Below, piece by piece: positions 52,956 through 62,636 of a stretch of DNA of 64,000 nt. Source of the DNA: Planctomycetaceae bacterium (lineage in GTDB: Bacteria; Planctomycetota; Phycisphaerae; Phycisphaerales; SM1A02). The notes under the pieces are model-generated. The model searched no databases, was not told where the DNA came from, and saw only the letters and a list, made by a program, of their open reading frames with translations. Where the stretch lies: assembly GCA_947490615.1 (NCBI GenBank), contig CANLHK010000004.1:1-64000 (forward strand). The letters run 5' to 3'. Position 1 is the first letter of the stretch. The number at the start of each line of letters is the position of its first letter. Made by a program: the position numbers and the translations under genes.

Positions 52956-53734
52956 CAGATCGCGCTTTCGTGCCACGAATCGCCGCCGCGCCGACGATGC
53001 CGCGGTCCACCGCGCGTGCCGTCGCCCGAGATGCGTTCTTCGTCGTCGGCCGCAAAACGCGGGAGTTCTGGCGCGACGATGCGCTTTCCAATGTGCGTCT
53101 CCCAGACGATCTGCACGGCCTCTTCGACACTGTCGGTGATCGAGAAGATCGAGAAGTCGGCGGGGCTGACCGTCGCATACTCGTCGCGCAAGGTTGTCTT
53201 CATCCACTCCACGAGTGGTGCCCAGAACTTCGAGCCCACGAGTACCACGGGGAACGGCACGATCTTCAGCGTCTGGATGAGCGTGAGCGCTTCGAACAAC
53301 TCATCCATGGTGCCGAAGCCGCCGGGGAAGATGATGAAGCCGCGCGCGTACTTCACGAACATGACTTTGCGAACGAAGAAGTAGCGGAACTCGATGTCGA
53401 CGGTCTGGTAGGGATTCGGCTCTTGTTCCATCGGCAATACGATGTTGAGTCCGATGCTCGTGCCGCCTGATTCCTTCGCGCCTTTGTTCGCGGCTTCCAT
53501 CACGCCTGGTCCACCACCAGTGATGACGGCGAAGCCTTTCTCGGAAAGAAGTCGTCCGCAGAGTTCTGCTTGCTGGTAGGCAGGATGCTCCGACTTCAAT
53601 CGCGCGGAACCAAACACTGCGACACCAGGTGCGCAGCGCGACATCGTTTCGACGCCGTCGACGAACTCACTCAGAATGCGCAGAGCGCGCCAACTCTCGA
53701 GCGCGAGGGATTGCTTGCGTTCCATCGGATCCAT
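52955..53734 (-). CDS. LOG-family (TIGR00730-type) nucleotide-binding protein
   Basis: The 259-residue protein has GVAVFGSARLKSEHPAY, GFAVITGGGPGVMEAANKGAKESGG and GFIIFPGGFGTMDELFEALTLIQT, the defining motifs of the lysine-decarboxylase-like/LOG family. Known members are cytokinin riboside 5'-monophosphate phosphoribohydrolases that release the base from a nucleotide. The C-terminal ~30 residues are basic and His/Arg-rich (GGPRHRRRGGDSW). The start is backed by TACGCT six bases before the ATG at 53734. Confidence 0.92.
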   Translation of the reverse strand: MDPMERKQSLALESWRALRILSEFVDGVETMSRCAPGVAVFGSARLKSEHPAYQQAELCGRLLSEKGFAVITGGGPGVMEAANKGAKESGGTSIGLNIVLPMEQEPNPYQTVDIEFRYFFVRKVMFVKYARGFIIFPGGFGTMDELFEALTLIQTLKIVPFPVVLVGSKFWAPLVEWMKTTLRDEYATVSPADFSIFSITDSVEEAVQIVWETHIGKRIVAPELPRFAADDEERISGDGTRGGPRHRRRGGDSWHESAI

Positions 53735-53740
53735 GACGGG

Positions 53741-53746
53741 AGCGTA
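53741..53746 (-). promoter_or_regulatory. -10 hexamer six bases before the LOG-family gene
   Basis: TACGCT on the minus strand, six bases (CCCGTC) before the ATG. No Shine-Dalgarno. Confidence 0.5.
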
Positions 53747-53828
53747 CCGAAGCCCGATACTCTGCGTGGTCGCGGGCAGGGGTCGATCCGCGTAACTCGT
53801 GTTTCGGACAATACTTGCATCGTCGTAT

Positions 53829-53857
53829 TTGAACCAGAACGCGCATTTCGGTAGACT
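53829..53857 (+). promoter_or_regulatory. Sigma-70-type promoter of folC, nearly leaderless
   Basis: TTGAAC (53829-53834), 17 bases, TAGACT (53852-53857), then nine bases to the ATG at 53867. This is the best-formed promoter of the leaderless set in the window. Confidence 0.65.
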
Positions 53858-53866
53858 GCCCGATCT

Positions 53867-55894
53867 ATGGCCAGTGAATCATCCGCCCACAGCAATCGCC
53901 GCAACACCTCGAGCTCGAAGGTGAAATCTTCAGACCAAGGGAAGGGTGCGCGCAGTTCGGCGAAGCCAACCGCATCGGGAGCGGTCGCATCGGTGACGAG
54001 TGCGCGCACGCCAGCGAAGCTTCCGAAGTCTGCTGCGGCCAAGCATGCATCGGGTGCCTCGAAGTCCTCACCAACGCCAGCGAAGAAGTCGATCAGCGTG
54101 GCCGCGGCCAGCAGCAAGAACAAGGCGCCAAGCGTGGCTGTCAAGACCGTGTCGACGAAGAGCGCGAAGTCTGCGCCCGCGAGCAAGGCTTCCGTGACAG
54201 CGGCGCAGACGACTGCCAAGTCTCCCGCGACGCCCGCGACGACTGCAGCGCCAGCGCGCACGGGTCGCGGCAGCAACAAGCGGACTCCTGCGCATGTGCT
54301 TGAGTACTTCGCCACGCCGCGACCAGCGCCCGCGCCGCGTTCCGAAGCAACGCTCAAGGCGATCGCTGCAGCGACTCCGCGACAGAACACTCCGCAACCA
54401 CCCGCGCGTCAGTTGGGTTTGCGCGCGACGCGCCCCGAAGAAACCGCAAGCGTGCGGCCACTCGAAGTGCGCTCGGGCCGATCGACGGAGGGCAAGGCTC
54501 CCAAGGCTGCAGCGGACATCACAGGCTTCAGCGCCGCGGTGCGCTACCTGATGGAGCGCACCGATTTTGAGCGCTCTCGTTCGGTGAAGTACAACGAGGC
54601 GAACTTCCGTCTTGAGCGCATGCAGCAACTGCTTGCCAAGCTCGGCAATCCGCAGGAGCACATTCGCACTGTGCATGTTGCGGGCACCAACGGCAAGGGC
54701 TCGACGGTCGCCATGATCGCTTCGATGCTGCAAGCCTGCGGCTACACCGTCGGCGTCTACACCAGTCCGCATCTCGTGGATCTGCGCGAACGCATTTCGA
54801 TCAACGGGCAATTCATCGAGAAAGCGGCCTTCGCCGAGACGATGAAGATCGTCGCCAAGGCCGCCGAGAAAGCAGGCGTTGAGCCAACGTTCTTCGAAGT
54901 GCTCACCGCCGTCTGCTTCAAGTATTTCGCAGAGCAAGCCGTCGACATCGCCATCATCGAAGTCGGCCTCGGCGGGCGTCTTGACTCGACGAATGTCATT
55001 CGTCCCGAGGTGAGCGTCATCACTTCGATCGACCTCGATCACACGAAGCTCCTCGGCAACACGCTTGAAGAGATCGCCCGAGAGAAGGCGGGCATCTTCA
55101 AGAAGGATGTTCCTGCGTTCATCTTCGAGAGCGAGCCGTCGGTCCAACAGGCGATCATCGAAGTTGCCGAGAAGGTCGGCGCGCAGCTGCGCATCGTGAA
55201 CAAGGACATCGACTACTCCGCGCGTTTCTGCGTGACCGAAGACCTCGGTCCGCATACGCGCGTCTGCCTGTACACCAAGAACTCGCGGCTCGAGCATCTT
55301 CCCGTGCCGCTGCAGGGCGAGCACCAAGCCTCGAACTGCGGCCTCGCGCTTGCGGTCGTCGATCACTTGCGCACCGTGGGATTCGAGTGCCCCGAGGACA
55401 AGATCACTGACGGCCTTGCCGCGACGAAGGTGGCTGGACGCATGCAACTCGTGTGGGATCGCCCGCGCGTGCTGGTCGATGGTGCGCACAATCCTGCGGC
55501 CGTCGGCGCGCTCATGCGCTGCGTCGGAGCGCATGTTCCCTACGACTCGATGATCTGCGTCTTCGGTTGCTGCAGCGACAAGGATGTCCCTGGGCTGCTC
55601 GACAAGGTGAATCTCGGCGCCGACAAGGTGATCTTCACGCGCGCCACGAGCAATCCGCGCTCGGCGGATTCCGAGGATTTGCAGAAGCTCTTCCACGAGC
55701 GCAGCGGCAAGATGAGTCAGATCGCCAAGACGCTGCCTGAAGCTCTCGCTATGGCGACGCGCGCGGTGAGTCGTGACGATCTCGTCTGCGTGACGGGCTC
55801 GTTCTATCTCGTCGGCGAGACGCTCAAGCACTTGCAGCACTTCGATCGTTCGATGGGCGGCAAGATCAGCGCCACCGTGCCTGAGTCGCGGTAA
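53867..55894 (+). CDS. folC: Folylpolyglutamate/dihydrofolate synthase with long Lys/Ala/Ser-rich N-terminal extension
   Basis: The 675-residue protein has a normal FolC domain from about residue 222: RLERMQQLLAKLGNPQ, the P-loop HVAGTNGKGSTVAMIAS near 273, YTSPHLVDLRERI, IIEVGLGGRLDSTNVI, VITSIDLDHTKLLGNT, EKAGIFKK and LVDGAHNPAAVGAL. It adds glutamate to folates and/or dihydropteroate. The first ~220 residues are low-complexity, dominated by Ala, Lys, Ser, Thr and Pro (repeats such as SAKSAPASKAS, AKSPATPAT), like a histone-H1-type tail. The promoter and near-leaderless start at 53867 support the extension being translated. leuS follows 57 bases later. Confidence 0.93.
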   Translation: MASESSAHSNRRNTSSSKVKSSDQGKGARSSAKPTASGAVASVTSARTPAKLPKSAAAKHASGASKSSPTPAKKSISVAAASSKNKAPSVAVKTVSTKSAKSAPASKASVTAAQTTAKSPATPATTAAPARTGRGSNKRTPAHVLEYFATPRPAPAPRSEATLKAIAAATPRQNTPQPPARQLGLRATRPEETASVRPLEVRSGRSTEGKAPKAAADITGFSAAVRYLMERTDFERSRSVKYNEANFRLERMQQLLAKLGNPQEHIRTVHVAGTNGKGSTVAMIASMLQACGYTVGVYTSPHLVDLRERISINGQFIEKAAFAETMKIVAKAAEKAGVEPTFFEVLTAVCFKYFAEQAVDIAIIEVGLGGRLDSTNVIRPEVSVITSIDLDHTKLLGNTLEEIAREKAGIFKKDVPAFIFESEPSVQQAIIEVAEKVGAQLRIVNKDIDYSARFCVTEDLGPHTRVCLYTKNSRLEHLPVPLQGEHQASNCGLALAVVDHLRTVGFECPEDKITDGLAATKVAGRMQLVWDRPRVLVDGAHNPAAVGALMRCVGAHVPYDSMICVFGCCSDKDVPGLLDKVNLGADKVIFTRATSNPRSADSEDLQKLFHERSGKMSQIAKTLPEALAMATRAVSRDDLVCVTGSFYLVGETLKHLQHFDRSMGGKISATVPESR

Positions 55895-55936
55895 ACACAC
55901 GCTGAATCAGTGGGTCGTGCACTGGGCGGCGGGCCT

Positions 55937-55942
55937 TACAAT
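55937..55942 (+). promoter_or_regulatory. -10 hexamer nine bases before leuS
   Basis: TACAAT (five of six TATAAT bases), then nine bases to the ATG at 55952. The -35 is weak. No Shine-Dalgarno. Confidence 0.5.
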
Positions 55943-55951
55943 CCGCCCCCT

Positions 55952-58843
55952 ATGTCTGCCCCTCTGCCCATCGAGACGAACGAGCTTCCGCATCGCTACA
56001 CCGCGGCCTACGCCAATGCGATGGAAGTGAAGTGGCAGGACGCGCTGCGTTGGCCTGACGGCAATGGCTACGGCCATCGTCAGCCCAATCCTGGTGAGCC
56101 AGGATTCGATGGATCGAAGCCGAAGTTCTACTGCCTCGACATGTTTCCCTACCCCTCGGGTGCGGGTCTTCATGTCGGACATCCCGAGGGATACACCGCG
56201 ACGGACATCATCTGTCGCTTCAAGAAGCTCAAGGGCTTCAATGTGCTTCACCCGATGGGCTGGGATGCGTTTGGACTTCCCGCGGAGCAGTACGCGATTC
56301 AGACGGGCGTGCATCCTGAGGTGACCACGAAGAAGGCGATCGACAATTTCCGTCGCCAGCTGCGGCGCTTTGGCTTCATGTACGACTGGTCGCGCGAGTT
56401 CGCGACGATCGATCCTGGGTACTACAAGTGGACGCAGTGGATCTGGCTGCTGGCCTATGAATCGTGGTTTGATCCGAGTACGAAGAGGGCGCGTCCCATC
56501 AGCGAGCTTGCGGAACGCTTCGCGCGCGACGATGCGGAGTTTGCCACGGAAGGCGGAAGCCGCACGCGTTGGAGTGCCGCCACGCCGCGCGAGCGACAGG
56601 CGCACCTCGACACCTTCCGCCTCGCCTACATCGGTGAGCAGACGGTGAACTGGTGTCCGAAACTCGGCACGGTGCTCGCCAACGAGGAAGTCATCGACGG
56701 ACGCAGCGAGCGCGGTGGCCATCCCGTGCGACGAATGCCGCTGCGCCAGTGGATGTTCCGCATCACCGCCTACGCCGATCGCTTGCTCGACGACCTCGCG
56801 CTCGTGGATTGGCCTGAGTCGACGCGCACGCTGCAGACCGATTGGATCGGACGCAGTGATGGCGCGGAGATTCACTTTGCCGTGGAAGGCGAGCGTGAGC
56901 CGCTCACCGTCTTTACCACGCGGCCTGACACGCTCTTTGGCGCGACCTACATGGTGGTCGCACCTGAGCACCCGTTGGTCACACGCGCGGTGGCGCGTGA
57001 CGCGGGCGGAAAGCTCGCGGAGTATGTCGCGTGGGCGAAGAACCGCTCGGACATCGATCGCCAGGCTTCGAAGGAGAAGACGGGCTGCGCGACAGGTCTC
57101 TTGGCGGTGAATCCAGCAACAGGCGCGCGCATTCCCGTGTGGACCGCTGACTATGTGCTCATGGGCTACGGCACGGGCGCGATCATGGCAGTGCCCGCAC
57201 ACGATGGACGCGACTTCGAGTTTGCCACGGAGTTCGCGCTTCCGATCGTGCAAGTGGTCGAGATCGACGGCGCGCGCTTCACGGGTGAGTGCGCCACCAG
57301 CGGCGAGGGCCGCGCGGTGAACAGTGCGAATGCTGCCACGCTCTCCATCGATGGACTTTTTACGACGGAGGCCAAGACGAAGGTCATCGCGTGGTTGGAG
57401 TCGAAGTCCATCGGCACCCATCGCGTGAACTACCGATTGCGCGATTGGCTCTTCTCGCGTCAGCGCTATTGGGGCGAGCCATTCCCCATCGTGTACGACG
57501 CTCTGGGCAATCACTATCCGATCACGACTGCGGCGTTGCCGCTCACGCTGCCGCCGCTGGCCGACTATTCGCCCGTTGAGAGCGACACGCCGCAACCGCC
57601 GCTGGCCAAAGCCACCGCGTGGACTCACACCACCGCGGGTGCAGCGGGCGTCGATTCATCGCTTCTTCCTGCGCACACGCCCGTTGTTCGTGAAACCAAC
57701 ACCATGCCTGGATGGGCAGGAAGTTGCTGGTACTACCTGCGCTACTGCTCGCCGAGCGATGCGTCGCACTTTGTCTCTCCTGAGGCAGAGCGCTACTGGA
57801 TGCTCTCGCGTCGCGGTGGTGGCTCTCACGAAACTCCCACGACCTACGACGCGGCGACCTGCCATGCGGGCGGCGTTGATCTCTATGTCGGCGGCAGCGA
57901 GCACGCGGTCTTGCATCTCCTCTATGCGCGCTTCTGGCACAAGATGCTTTTTGATCTCGGTCATGTTTCGACGCCCGAACCGATGGGTCGGCTCTTCCAT
58001 CAAGGCATGATCACCAGCTACGCCTACCAGCGCGCCGACAAGAGTCTTGTCGCGGTGGATGAAGTCACCGAACGCAGCGAAGGTGAGTTCGTCGAAACCA
58101 AGACAGGCGAGCGCGTCGTGCAGACCGTCGCGAAGATGTCGAAGTCGCTGCGCAATGTCGTGAATCCCGACGATGTGATCGCCGAGTACGGCGCCGACAC
58201 TTTCCGTCTCTATGAGATGTACATGGGTCCACTCGAAGCGTCGAAGCCGTGGAACACGCGCGACATCATCGGCGTGTTTCGCTTCTTGCAGCGCGCGTGG
58301 CGATTGGCAGTCGATGAGCGCACCGGCGCGCTGTTGGCCGCTGCCCAATCTGATCCGAAGATCGAGAAGCTCCTCCATCGCACGATTCACAAAGTCGCCG
58401 AGGACATCGAACGGCTCTCGATGAACACCGCGATTGCCGCGCTGATCGAACTCGTCAACGCTGCGACTCGACCAACGGGCATGGCCGATCCAACGCAAGG
58501 CGGCATGACGCGCGATCAACTCGATCGCTTTGCCCGCATCCTCTGGCCATTCGCACCGCACATCGCCGACGAACTCGGCGCGCGGCTCGGCGTGCAGGGT
58601 GTCGGTTTCTACGCCTCGACTTGGCCAGCATGCGATGCGGCGCTCCTGGTCGATGATGAGGTGGAAATCCCCGTGCAAATCCAAGGGAAGATCAAGGCGC
58701 GACTCATGGTGTCTGCCAAGGCCACGGCTCCCGAGATTGAGGCCACCGCACTCGCACACGCAGAAGTGGTCGCTGCGATCGCGGGCCGGCCCGTCAAGAA
58801 GATCATCGTCGTGGCGGGACGCATGGTGAACATCGTCGTCTAA
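55952..58843 (+). CDS. leuS: Leucyl-tRNA synthetase
   Basis: The 963-residue class I enzyme has the HIGH-type motif in FPYPSGAGLHVGHPEGYTATDI near residue 73, the editing (CP1) domain with VFTTRPDTLFGATYMVV, YGTGAIMAVPAHDGRDFEFA and the KMSKS motif at about 727 (AKMSKSLRNVVNPDDVI). MPGWAGSCWYYLRY and VGGSEHAVLHLLYARFW are LeuS signatures. It is longer than many bacterial LeuS (about 860), with inserts in and after the CP1 region. The start at 55952 was chosen over an in-frame start at 55910 because the family N-terminus begins here and TACAAT lies nine bases upstream. Confidence 0.97.
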   Translation: MSAPLPIETNELPHRYTAAYANAMEVKWQDALRWPDGNGYGHRQPNPGEPGFDGSKPKFYCLDMFPYPSGAGLHVGHPEGYTATDIICRFKKLKGFNVLHPMGWDAFGLPAEQYAIQTGVHPEVTTKKAIDNFRRQLRRFGFMYDWSREFATIDPGYYKWTQWIWLLAYESWFDPSTKRARPISELAERFARDDAEFATEGGSRTRWSAATPRERQAHLDTFRLAYIGEQTVNWCPKLGTVLANEEVIDGRSERGGHPVRRMPLRQWMFRITAYADRLLDDLALVDWPESTRTLQTDWIGRSDGAEIHFAVEGEREPLTVFTTRPDTLFGATYMVVAPEHPLVTRAVARDAGGKLAEYVAWAKNRSDIDRQASKEKTGCATGLLAVNPATGARIPVWTADYVLMGYGTGAIMAVPAHDGRDFEFATEFALPIVQVVEIDGARFTGECATSGEGRAVNSANAATLSIDGLFTTEAKTKVIAWLESKSIGTHRVNYRLRDWLFSRQRYWGEPFPIVYDALGNHYPITTAALPLTLPPLADYSPVESDTPQPPLAKATAWTHTTAGAAGVDSSLLPAHTPVVRETNTMPGWAGSCWYYLRYCSPSDASHFVSPEAERYWMLSRRGGGSHETPTTYDAATCHAGGVDLYVGGSEHAVLHLLYARFWHKMLFDLGHVSTPEPMGRLFHQGMITSYAYQRADKSLVAVDEVTERSEGEFVETKTGERVVQTVAKMSKSLRNVVNPDDVIAEYGADTFRLYEMYMGPLEASKPWNTRDIIGVFRFLQRAWRLAVDERTGALLAAAQSDPKIEKLLHRTIHKVAEDIERLSMNTAIAALIELVNAATRPTGMADPTQGGMTRDQLDRFARILWPFAPHIADELGARLGVQGVGFYASTWPACDAALLVDDEVEIPVQIQGKIKARLMVSAKATAPEIEATALAHAEVVAAIAGRPVKKIIVVAGRMVNIVV

Positions 58844-58879
58844 CGCTTGATCATGGCGCGGTGAGTCAGCGCCGAGCGG

Positions 58880-58885
58880 TATCCT
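58880..58885 (+). promoter_or_regulatory. -10 hexamer six bases before the 58892 lipoprotein gene
   Basis: TATCCT, then six bases (GCCTCG) to the ATG. The same hexamer and spacing are used at ruvB. Confidence 0.5.
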
Positions 58886-58891
58886 GCCTCG

Positions 58892-61303
58892 ATGCCGAGT
58901 TGGCGCACCGTGGGTCTTACCGTGCTGTGGGTGTTCGCCGTGGTGCTCACGGCGTGCGGACCCACCGCCACGCCATTGGATCGCGTCGCGCCTCCCGCGC
59001 GCTTTGACGCCTTGCGCGAAACCGCCGCGTGGTGTCCCGACTTTGACGCCTCGTGGTGGCCAAAGATCGACGCTGCGTACGGAGAGTACGACCGCGCGCT
59101 CGATGAGCTCATCACGGCGCGTTGGGATCCGCTCTCGGTCGAGGTCAGTGTCGAGCGCGAACAAGGCCGCCTGCCTGATGCCAAGCGAGCGCGTGCGCAG
59201 TGGGGGCGCTACCAGCAGCTCATGAACGAGCTCACCGAGCGTGAGCGCGGGCTGATTGTCGCACTCGATTCGGCACTGCCCGCGGAAGCCGACGCGTTTC
59301 TCGCGCTGCTTCGCGCACGCTTGGAGTTTCGTCGTCACAGCGGCATGCTGTGCGATCCCAACACGCGCCTTCCTGGTCCGCTCGAAGTCCTCGCCTCAGT
59401 CGGGCGCGGGACCGCCGATGGGTTGATCGTGGAAGCCGCGACGGCGGCCTACGCGCGCTTGGCGATCGAGGCGCGTGAAGTCGCGCGCGCGCGCGTCGAA
59501 CTCTTCATCGACTACTGCGAGGCACGATCCGTGGGGCCGAAAGACGCCACGCAACTCGACAAGGCGTTTCAAGGCGATTTCGCCCGAGCGCTGGAACGGT
59601 TCCGTCTCGCGTTGTTGCGCGAGAGCACGCTGTTCGCGCAGGCACTCGCCGATGAACCGCGGCGTGACGAGTTTCTCTCGCAACTCGATGCGACGCTCCA
59701 CGATGGCGTGCGCAGTACGGCGGCGCTGCGCGCGACCTGGTTGGTCGGGCGCAGGATGCTTGAGCGCCGCGAGAAAGCAGAGCCGAGCGATCTCGTCGCC
59801 TTCGATCTCGTTTACGAGAGGGTGTGTGCGCGACAGGCGCAGTTGCGACCGCTGCTTCACTCGGGTTCCAAGGCAGCGCGTGCAAGTGCGTACCGCGAAC
59901 TCGTTGCCATTGCAGCGCCACTGCACGCACACATCGACGAGAAACTCGGGAAGGGCACCGCGCCGCGCCTCGATGGGAAGGTGGACGAAGTCGTCGCAGG
60001 TCTGCGCACGGACGCGCAGGTCGCTGATGCGCTGCTGGTCGCCGAGGACGCAGAGGAGAAGCCTGCGGCCGAGGCCCCGCCGCCGCCACTCTTTCCTGGT
60101 CGAAACGCAGGCATCCAGTTGCTCCTCGGCGCGCCGCTGCGCGAAGGAACTCTGCTTGCCCTGGCAGCGCGCGTTCGAGTTTCCGCGCAATCGGCTCCTG
60201 AGTTGGCTCCGATGTTCCTCAAAGCGCGCGAGACACTTCGCGAGGCGACCGACGCGATCGGCCACGACATCGAAACGGAGATTCGCGATCTCGGTCGGTC
60301 GTCGGACGACGCCGCGCACGAGGCGAAGGTCCAGCGTTTCATGTCGTTTCTGCGCGGCAAGGTCGAGCGCGCCCGCGCTCTTGATCGCACCGCCAACGAG
60401 CAGATGCTCAACGAGATCGCCCGCGCGGCGGGTGTCCCGATCGATGACGAGCGCGTGGCCATTGCGCGCACCGAATTGCAGTTGCTCTCAGAGATCGGTG
60501 CCGACCGAGGAATCGATGAGGCCTCGGGGATCGCTGGATTGAACGCGGTCTCTTTGGTGAATCCCTTTGAAGTGGTTCGCAGCATGGGCGCCGACGAGCA
60601 GCAGCGCGCCGTGAGCGAGTCGATCGTCTTTGCGCGTGCGGACGAACTGCTTGTGGCCCATCGTGAGGCACGCGCGCTGTTCGAACGGAATGTGCGTTCA
60701 CTGCTGCTGGCGTTGTTGCGCGCCGATCTCGCGCGTCGACGCAATGAGGCGACGACGGAGCCTCCGTGGCGGCCAGCGCTCGCGGGCGTTGCAGCGGCCG
60801 ATCTGCGCTTTCAAATCGCGGAAGACCTGCGGGCTGCGCAAGGTGACTTCGTTGCACGAGCCTACCTGACGCGGCTTCGTGAGCTGGCCGAACCTGAAGT
60901 GCAAACGCGCCGCGCCGCAGCGGTGATGCGCCTCGATCGATTTGCGGCAGGAATCGGGCAGGGCTCCATTGAACGCGCCGCGAATGAGGATCTTCGAACC
61001 GTTCTCGCAGAACATCTCGATCAGGCCGACGAGCGTGCGAATGCCGCGCTGAACGCGTGGATGCGTTGGCGATCGCGTTGGCTTGGAGGCGGCGCGAGGA
61101 GCGATTGGATCGAACTCGAGCGGACGGGTCCGACGGGTTGGCTCTGGCTCTCTCGCGTGAAAGACGCTGATGAACGCGCCATCGCGGCCTGTGCTGCGTC
61201 GCTGGCCTTTGACGGTGCAGCGCAGGAAGCCGAAGAGGCCGTGCGCGCCACGCGCGAGTTTCCACTGCGACTTCCGTTGCGGCTTCGACCGAACTTTGAT
61301 TGA
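58892..61303 (+). CDS. Large helical lipoprotein of unknown function
   Basis: The 803-residue protein has a lipoprotein signal (TVGLTVLWVFAVVLTACG, lipobox LTAC). Most of the mature protein is helical and rich in Ala, Arg, Leu and Glu (ALDELITARWDPLSVEVSVERE, RARAQWGRYQQLMNELTERERG), with coiled-coil-like sections and a Pro-rich break near residue 395 (EAPPPPLFPG). No known domain is recognised. The next gene starts 27 bases downstream and may be co-transcribed. Confidence 0.72.
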   Translation: MPSWRTVGLTVLWVFAVVLTACGPTATPLDRVAPPARFDALRETAAWCPDFDASWWPKIDAAYGEYDRALDELITARWDPLSVEVSVEREQGRLPDAKRARAQWGRYQQLMNELTERERGLIVALDSALPAEADAFLALLRARLEFRRHSGMLCDPNTRLPGPLEVLASVGRGTADGLIVEAATAAYARLAIEAREVARARVELFIDYCEARSVGPKDATQLDKAFQGDFARALERFRLALLRESTLFAQALADEPRRDEFLSQLDATLHDGVRSTAALRATWLVGRRMLERREKAEPSDLVAFDLVYERVCARQAQLRPLLHSGSKAARASAYRELVAIAAPLHAHIDEKLGKGTAPRLDGKVDEVVAGLRTDAQVADALLVAEDAEEKPAAEAPPPPLFPGRNAGIQLLLGAPLREGTLLALAARVRVSAQSAPELAPMFLKARETLREATDAIGHDIETEIRDLGRSSDDAAHEAKVQRFMSFLRGKVERARALDRTANEQMLNEIARAAGVPIDDERVAIARTELQLLSEIGADRGIDEASGIAGLNAVSLVNPFEVVRSMGADEQQRAVSESIVFARADELLVAHREARALFERNVRSLLLALLRADLARRRNEATTEPPWRPALAGVAAADLRFQIAEDLRAAQGDFVARAYLTRLRELAEPEVQTRRAAAVMRLDRFAAGIGQGSIERAANEDLRTVLAEHLDQADERANAALNAWMRWRSRWLGGGARSDWIELERTGPTGWLWLSRVKDADERAIAACAASLAFDGAAQEAEEAVRATREFPLRLPLRLRPNFD

Positions 61304-61312
61304 CGCATCAGT

Positions 61313-61318
61313 TAGCAT
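61313..61318 (+). promoter_or_regulatory. -10-like hexamer twelve bases before the DUF2314-like gene
   Basis: TAGCAT, then twelve bases to the ATG at 61331. The spacing is longer than the six or nine bases seen at the other genes. Confidence 0.3.
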
Positions 61319-61330
61319 CTGCGTCCAACC

Positions 61331-62608
61331 ATGTCGATGTCGCGCGACCACATGCCTATCCAGATCGGACTTCCTTCCGAGGTGGCGTGGGAGGTCGCAG
61401 AGCCCGAGCCGATTTCATACCTCGCGTTTCTTGACGGCGAGGAGCTTCCCGATCCTGGCAGCGCGTTTATCGCAGCGGGTGAGTCGTTTGGCGTGGCGCC
61501 GCAGGATGTGCAGCCGCTTCCCTTGGACGAGGAGCGGGTGGCGTGGGCCTTCTCATTCACGGTTCCTCGTCGTGCGGCGCGGATCATGCTCTGGTGTGAG
61601 CGCGCCGTCGAAGGTGCGTCACCCGATGGACAGGCGCGCGATGCGCGATGGGTCCTCTTCATCGAAACGCTGCTTGATACGCAGCGCCCTGTGGACGATG
61701 CAGTCGCACTCGCCGCGACGGTCGCGCGGACTGGTGGGCAACGCACGCGGTTGCTCTTCGATCCTGCGCTCGGCGTGGCGTGGAATCGCGGCGAGTTCAG
61801 TGCGCTGTTTCTGACTGGCGATGCGGCGAAAGACGAAACGGCGTTGGTCGATGAGCGACATCTTTATCGCGTAGAAGTCGTGGCACGCGATCGCGCCAAA
61901 GGACCGTTCTGGATTTCCACGGTGGGCATGGCGCGCGCGGGCAAGCCCGAACTCGAGATCCTCGAAGTTCCCGTGAGCGAAGTGCGCGCCGCGCTCGAAC
62001 TCATGGATGCACTCGCGGCGCGTTTTCTCACCGAATCGCTGCCGCACGCGGGTGTCCCCTTCGAAGCGGGGCCTGAGCTTTCGATCGCATTGGTTCCTGC
62101 GCACGAGGTCATCGAGACACTCTCGCTAGGCGCTGCGGGCGATGCCAGCGATCGGCGCGGACTTCCGCGCGGACCTCGCGCCGCGATTTGCGCGGCGGGT
62201 CGTCGTGGTTCGTTTCGCAGCATCTGGACAGCGCCGAGTGAGGTGCTCGTGCAACTGGCTCGTCAGGAGCGCGGGCTCTACATCGCGCCGCGCGTGAGTG
62301 CGGTGCGCGAGCGGGTGGCGCGGCATTCATGGGGGGCGTTCGTCCGCGCCCACGCCTCGCGTGGCCACGATGCGGGCGTCGCGTTCCTGGTCAAGATTGC
62401 TTCGGAAGAACGCGACGGAGAGCGCGAGCATCTGTGGATTTCGGCGCAGCACGCGGATGGCCGTGGGGGGCGGGGGCTTCTCGCACGGAGCGAGTCCGCA
62501 GCTGTCGTCGTGGACTTCACGCTCGAACAGGTCGGCGACTGGCGCGTCGTCGGGTTCTCTGCGGAACTTCCCGAGGTTGGCCCTGAAAGCGCCGATCGAA
62601 TCCCCTGA
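61331..62608 (+). CDS. DUF2314-like protein of unknown function
   Basis: The 425-residue soluble protein has no signal peptide. The last ~100 residues (SWGAFVRAHASRGHDAGVAFLVKIA, EREHLWISAQ, GLLARSESAAVV, VGDWRVV) resemble DUF2314, with its Glu-His-x-Trp motif. The N-terminal ~300 residues are alpha/beta and may correspond to the DUF4026-type region that accompanies DUF2314 in other bacteria; this part is less certain. Function unknown. Confidence 0.65.
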   Translation: MSMSRDHMPIQIGLPSEVAWEVAEPEPISYLAFLDGEELPDPGSAFIAAGESFGVAPQDVQPLPLDEERVAWAFSFTVPRRAARIMLWCERAVEGASPDGQARDARWVLFIETLLDTQRPVDDAVALAATVARTGGQRTRLLFDPALGVAWNRGEFSALFLTGDAAKDETALVDERHLYRVEVVARDRAKGPFWISTVGMARAGKPELEILEVPVSEVRAALELMDALAARFLTESLPHAGVPFEAGPELSIALVPAHEVIETLSLGAAGDASDRRGLPRGPRAAICAAGRRGSFRSIWTAPSEVLVQLARQERGLYIAPRVSAVRERVARHSWGAFVRAHASRGHDAGVAFLVKIASEERDGEREHLWISAQHADGRGGRGLLARSESAAVVVDFTLEQVGDWRVVGFSAELPEVGPESADRIP

Positions 62609-62624
62609 ATCGCGCGCGCTGCGC

Positions 62625-62630
62625 CACAAT
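62625..62630 (+). promoter_or_regulatory. -10-like hexamer six bases before the DUF58 gene
   Basis: CACAAT, then six bases (GGTTCC) to the GTG at 62637. One mismatch from TANNNT. Confidence 0.4.
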
Positions 62631-62636
62631 GGTTCC

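Noticed and set aside
54068-55900. 610-codon minus-strand open frame opposite folC
   Set aside because: The FolC motifs lie on the plus strand and the antisense product is Arg/His-rich without any motif.
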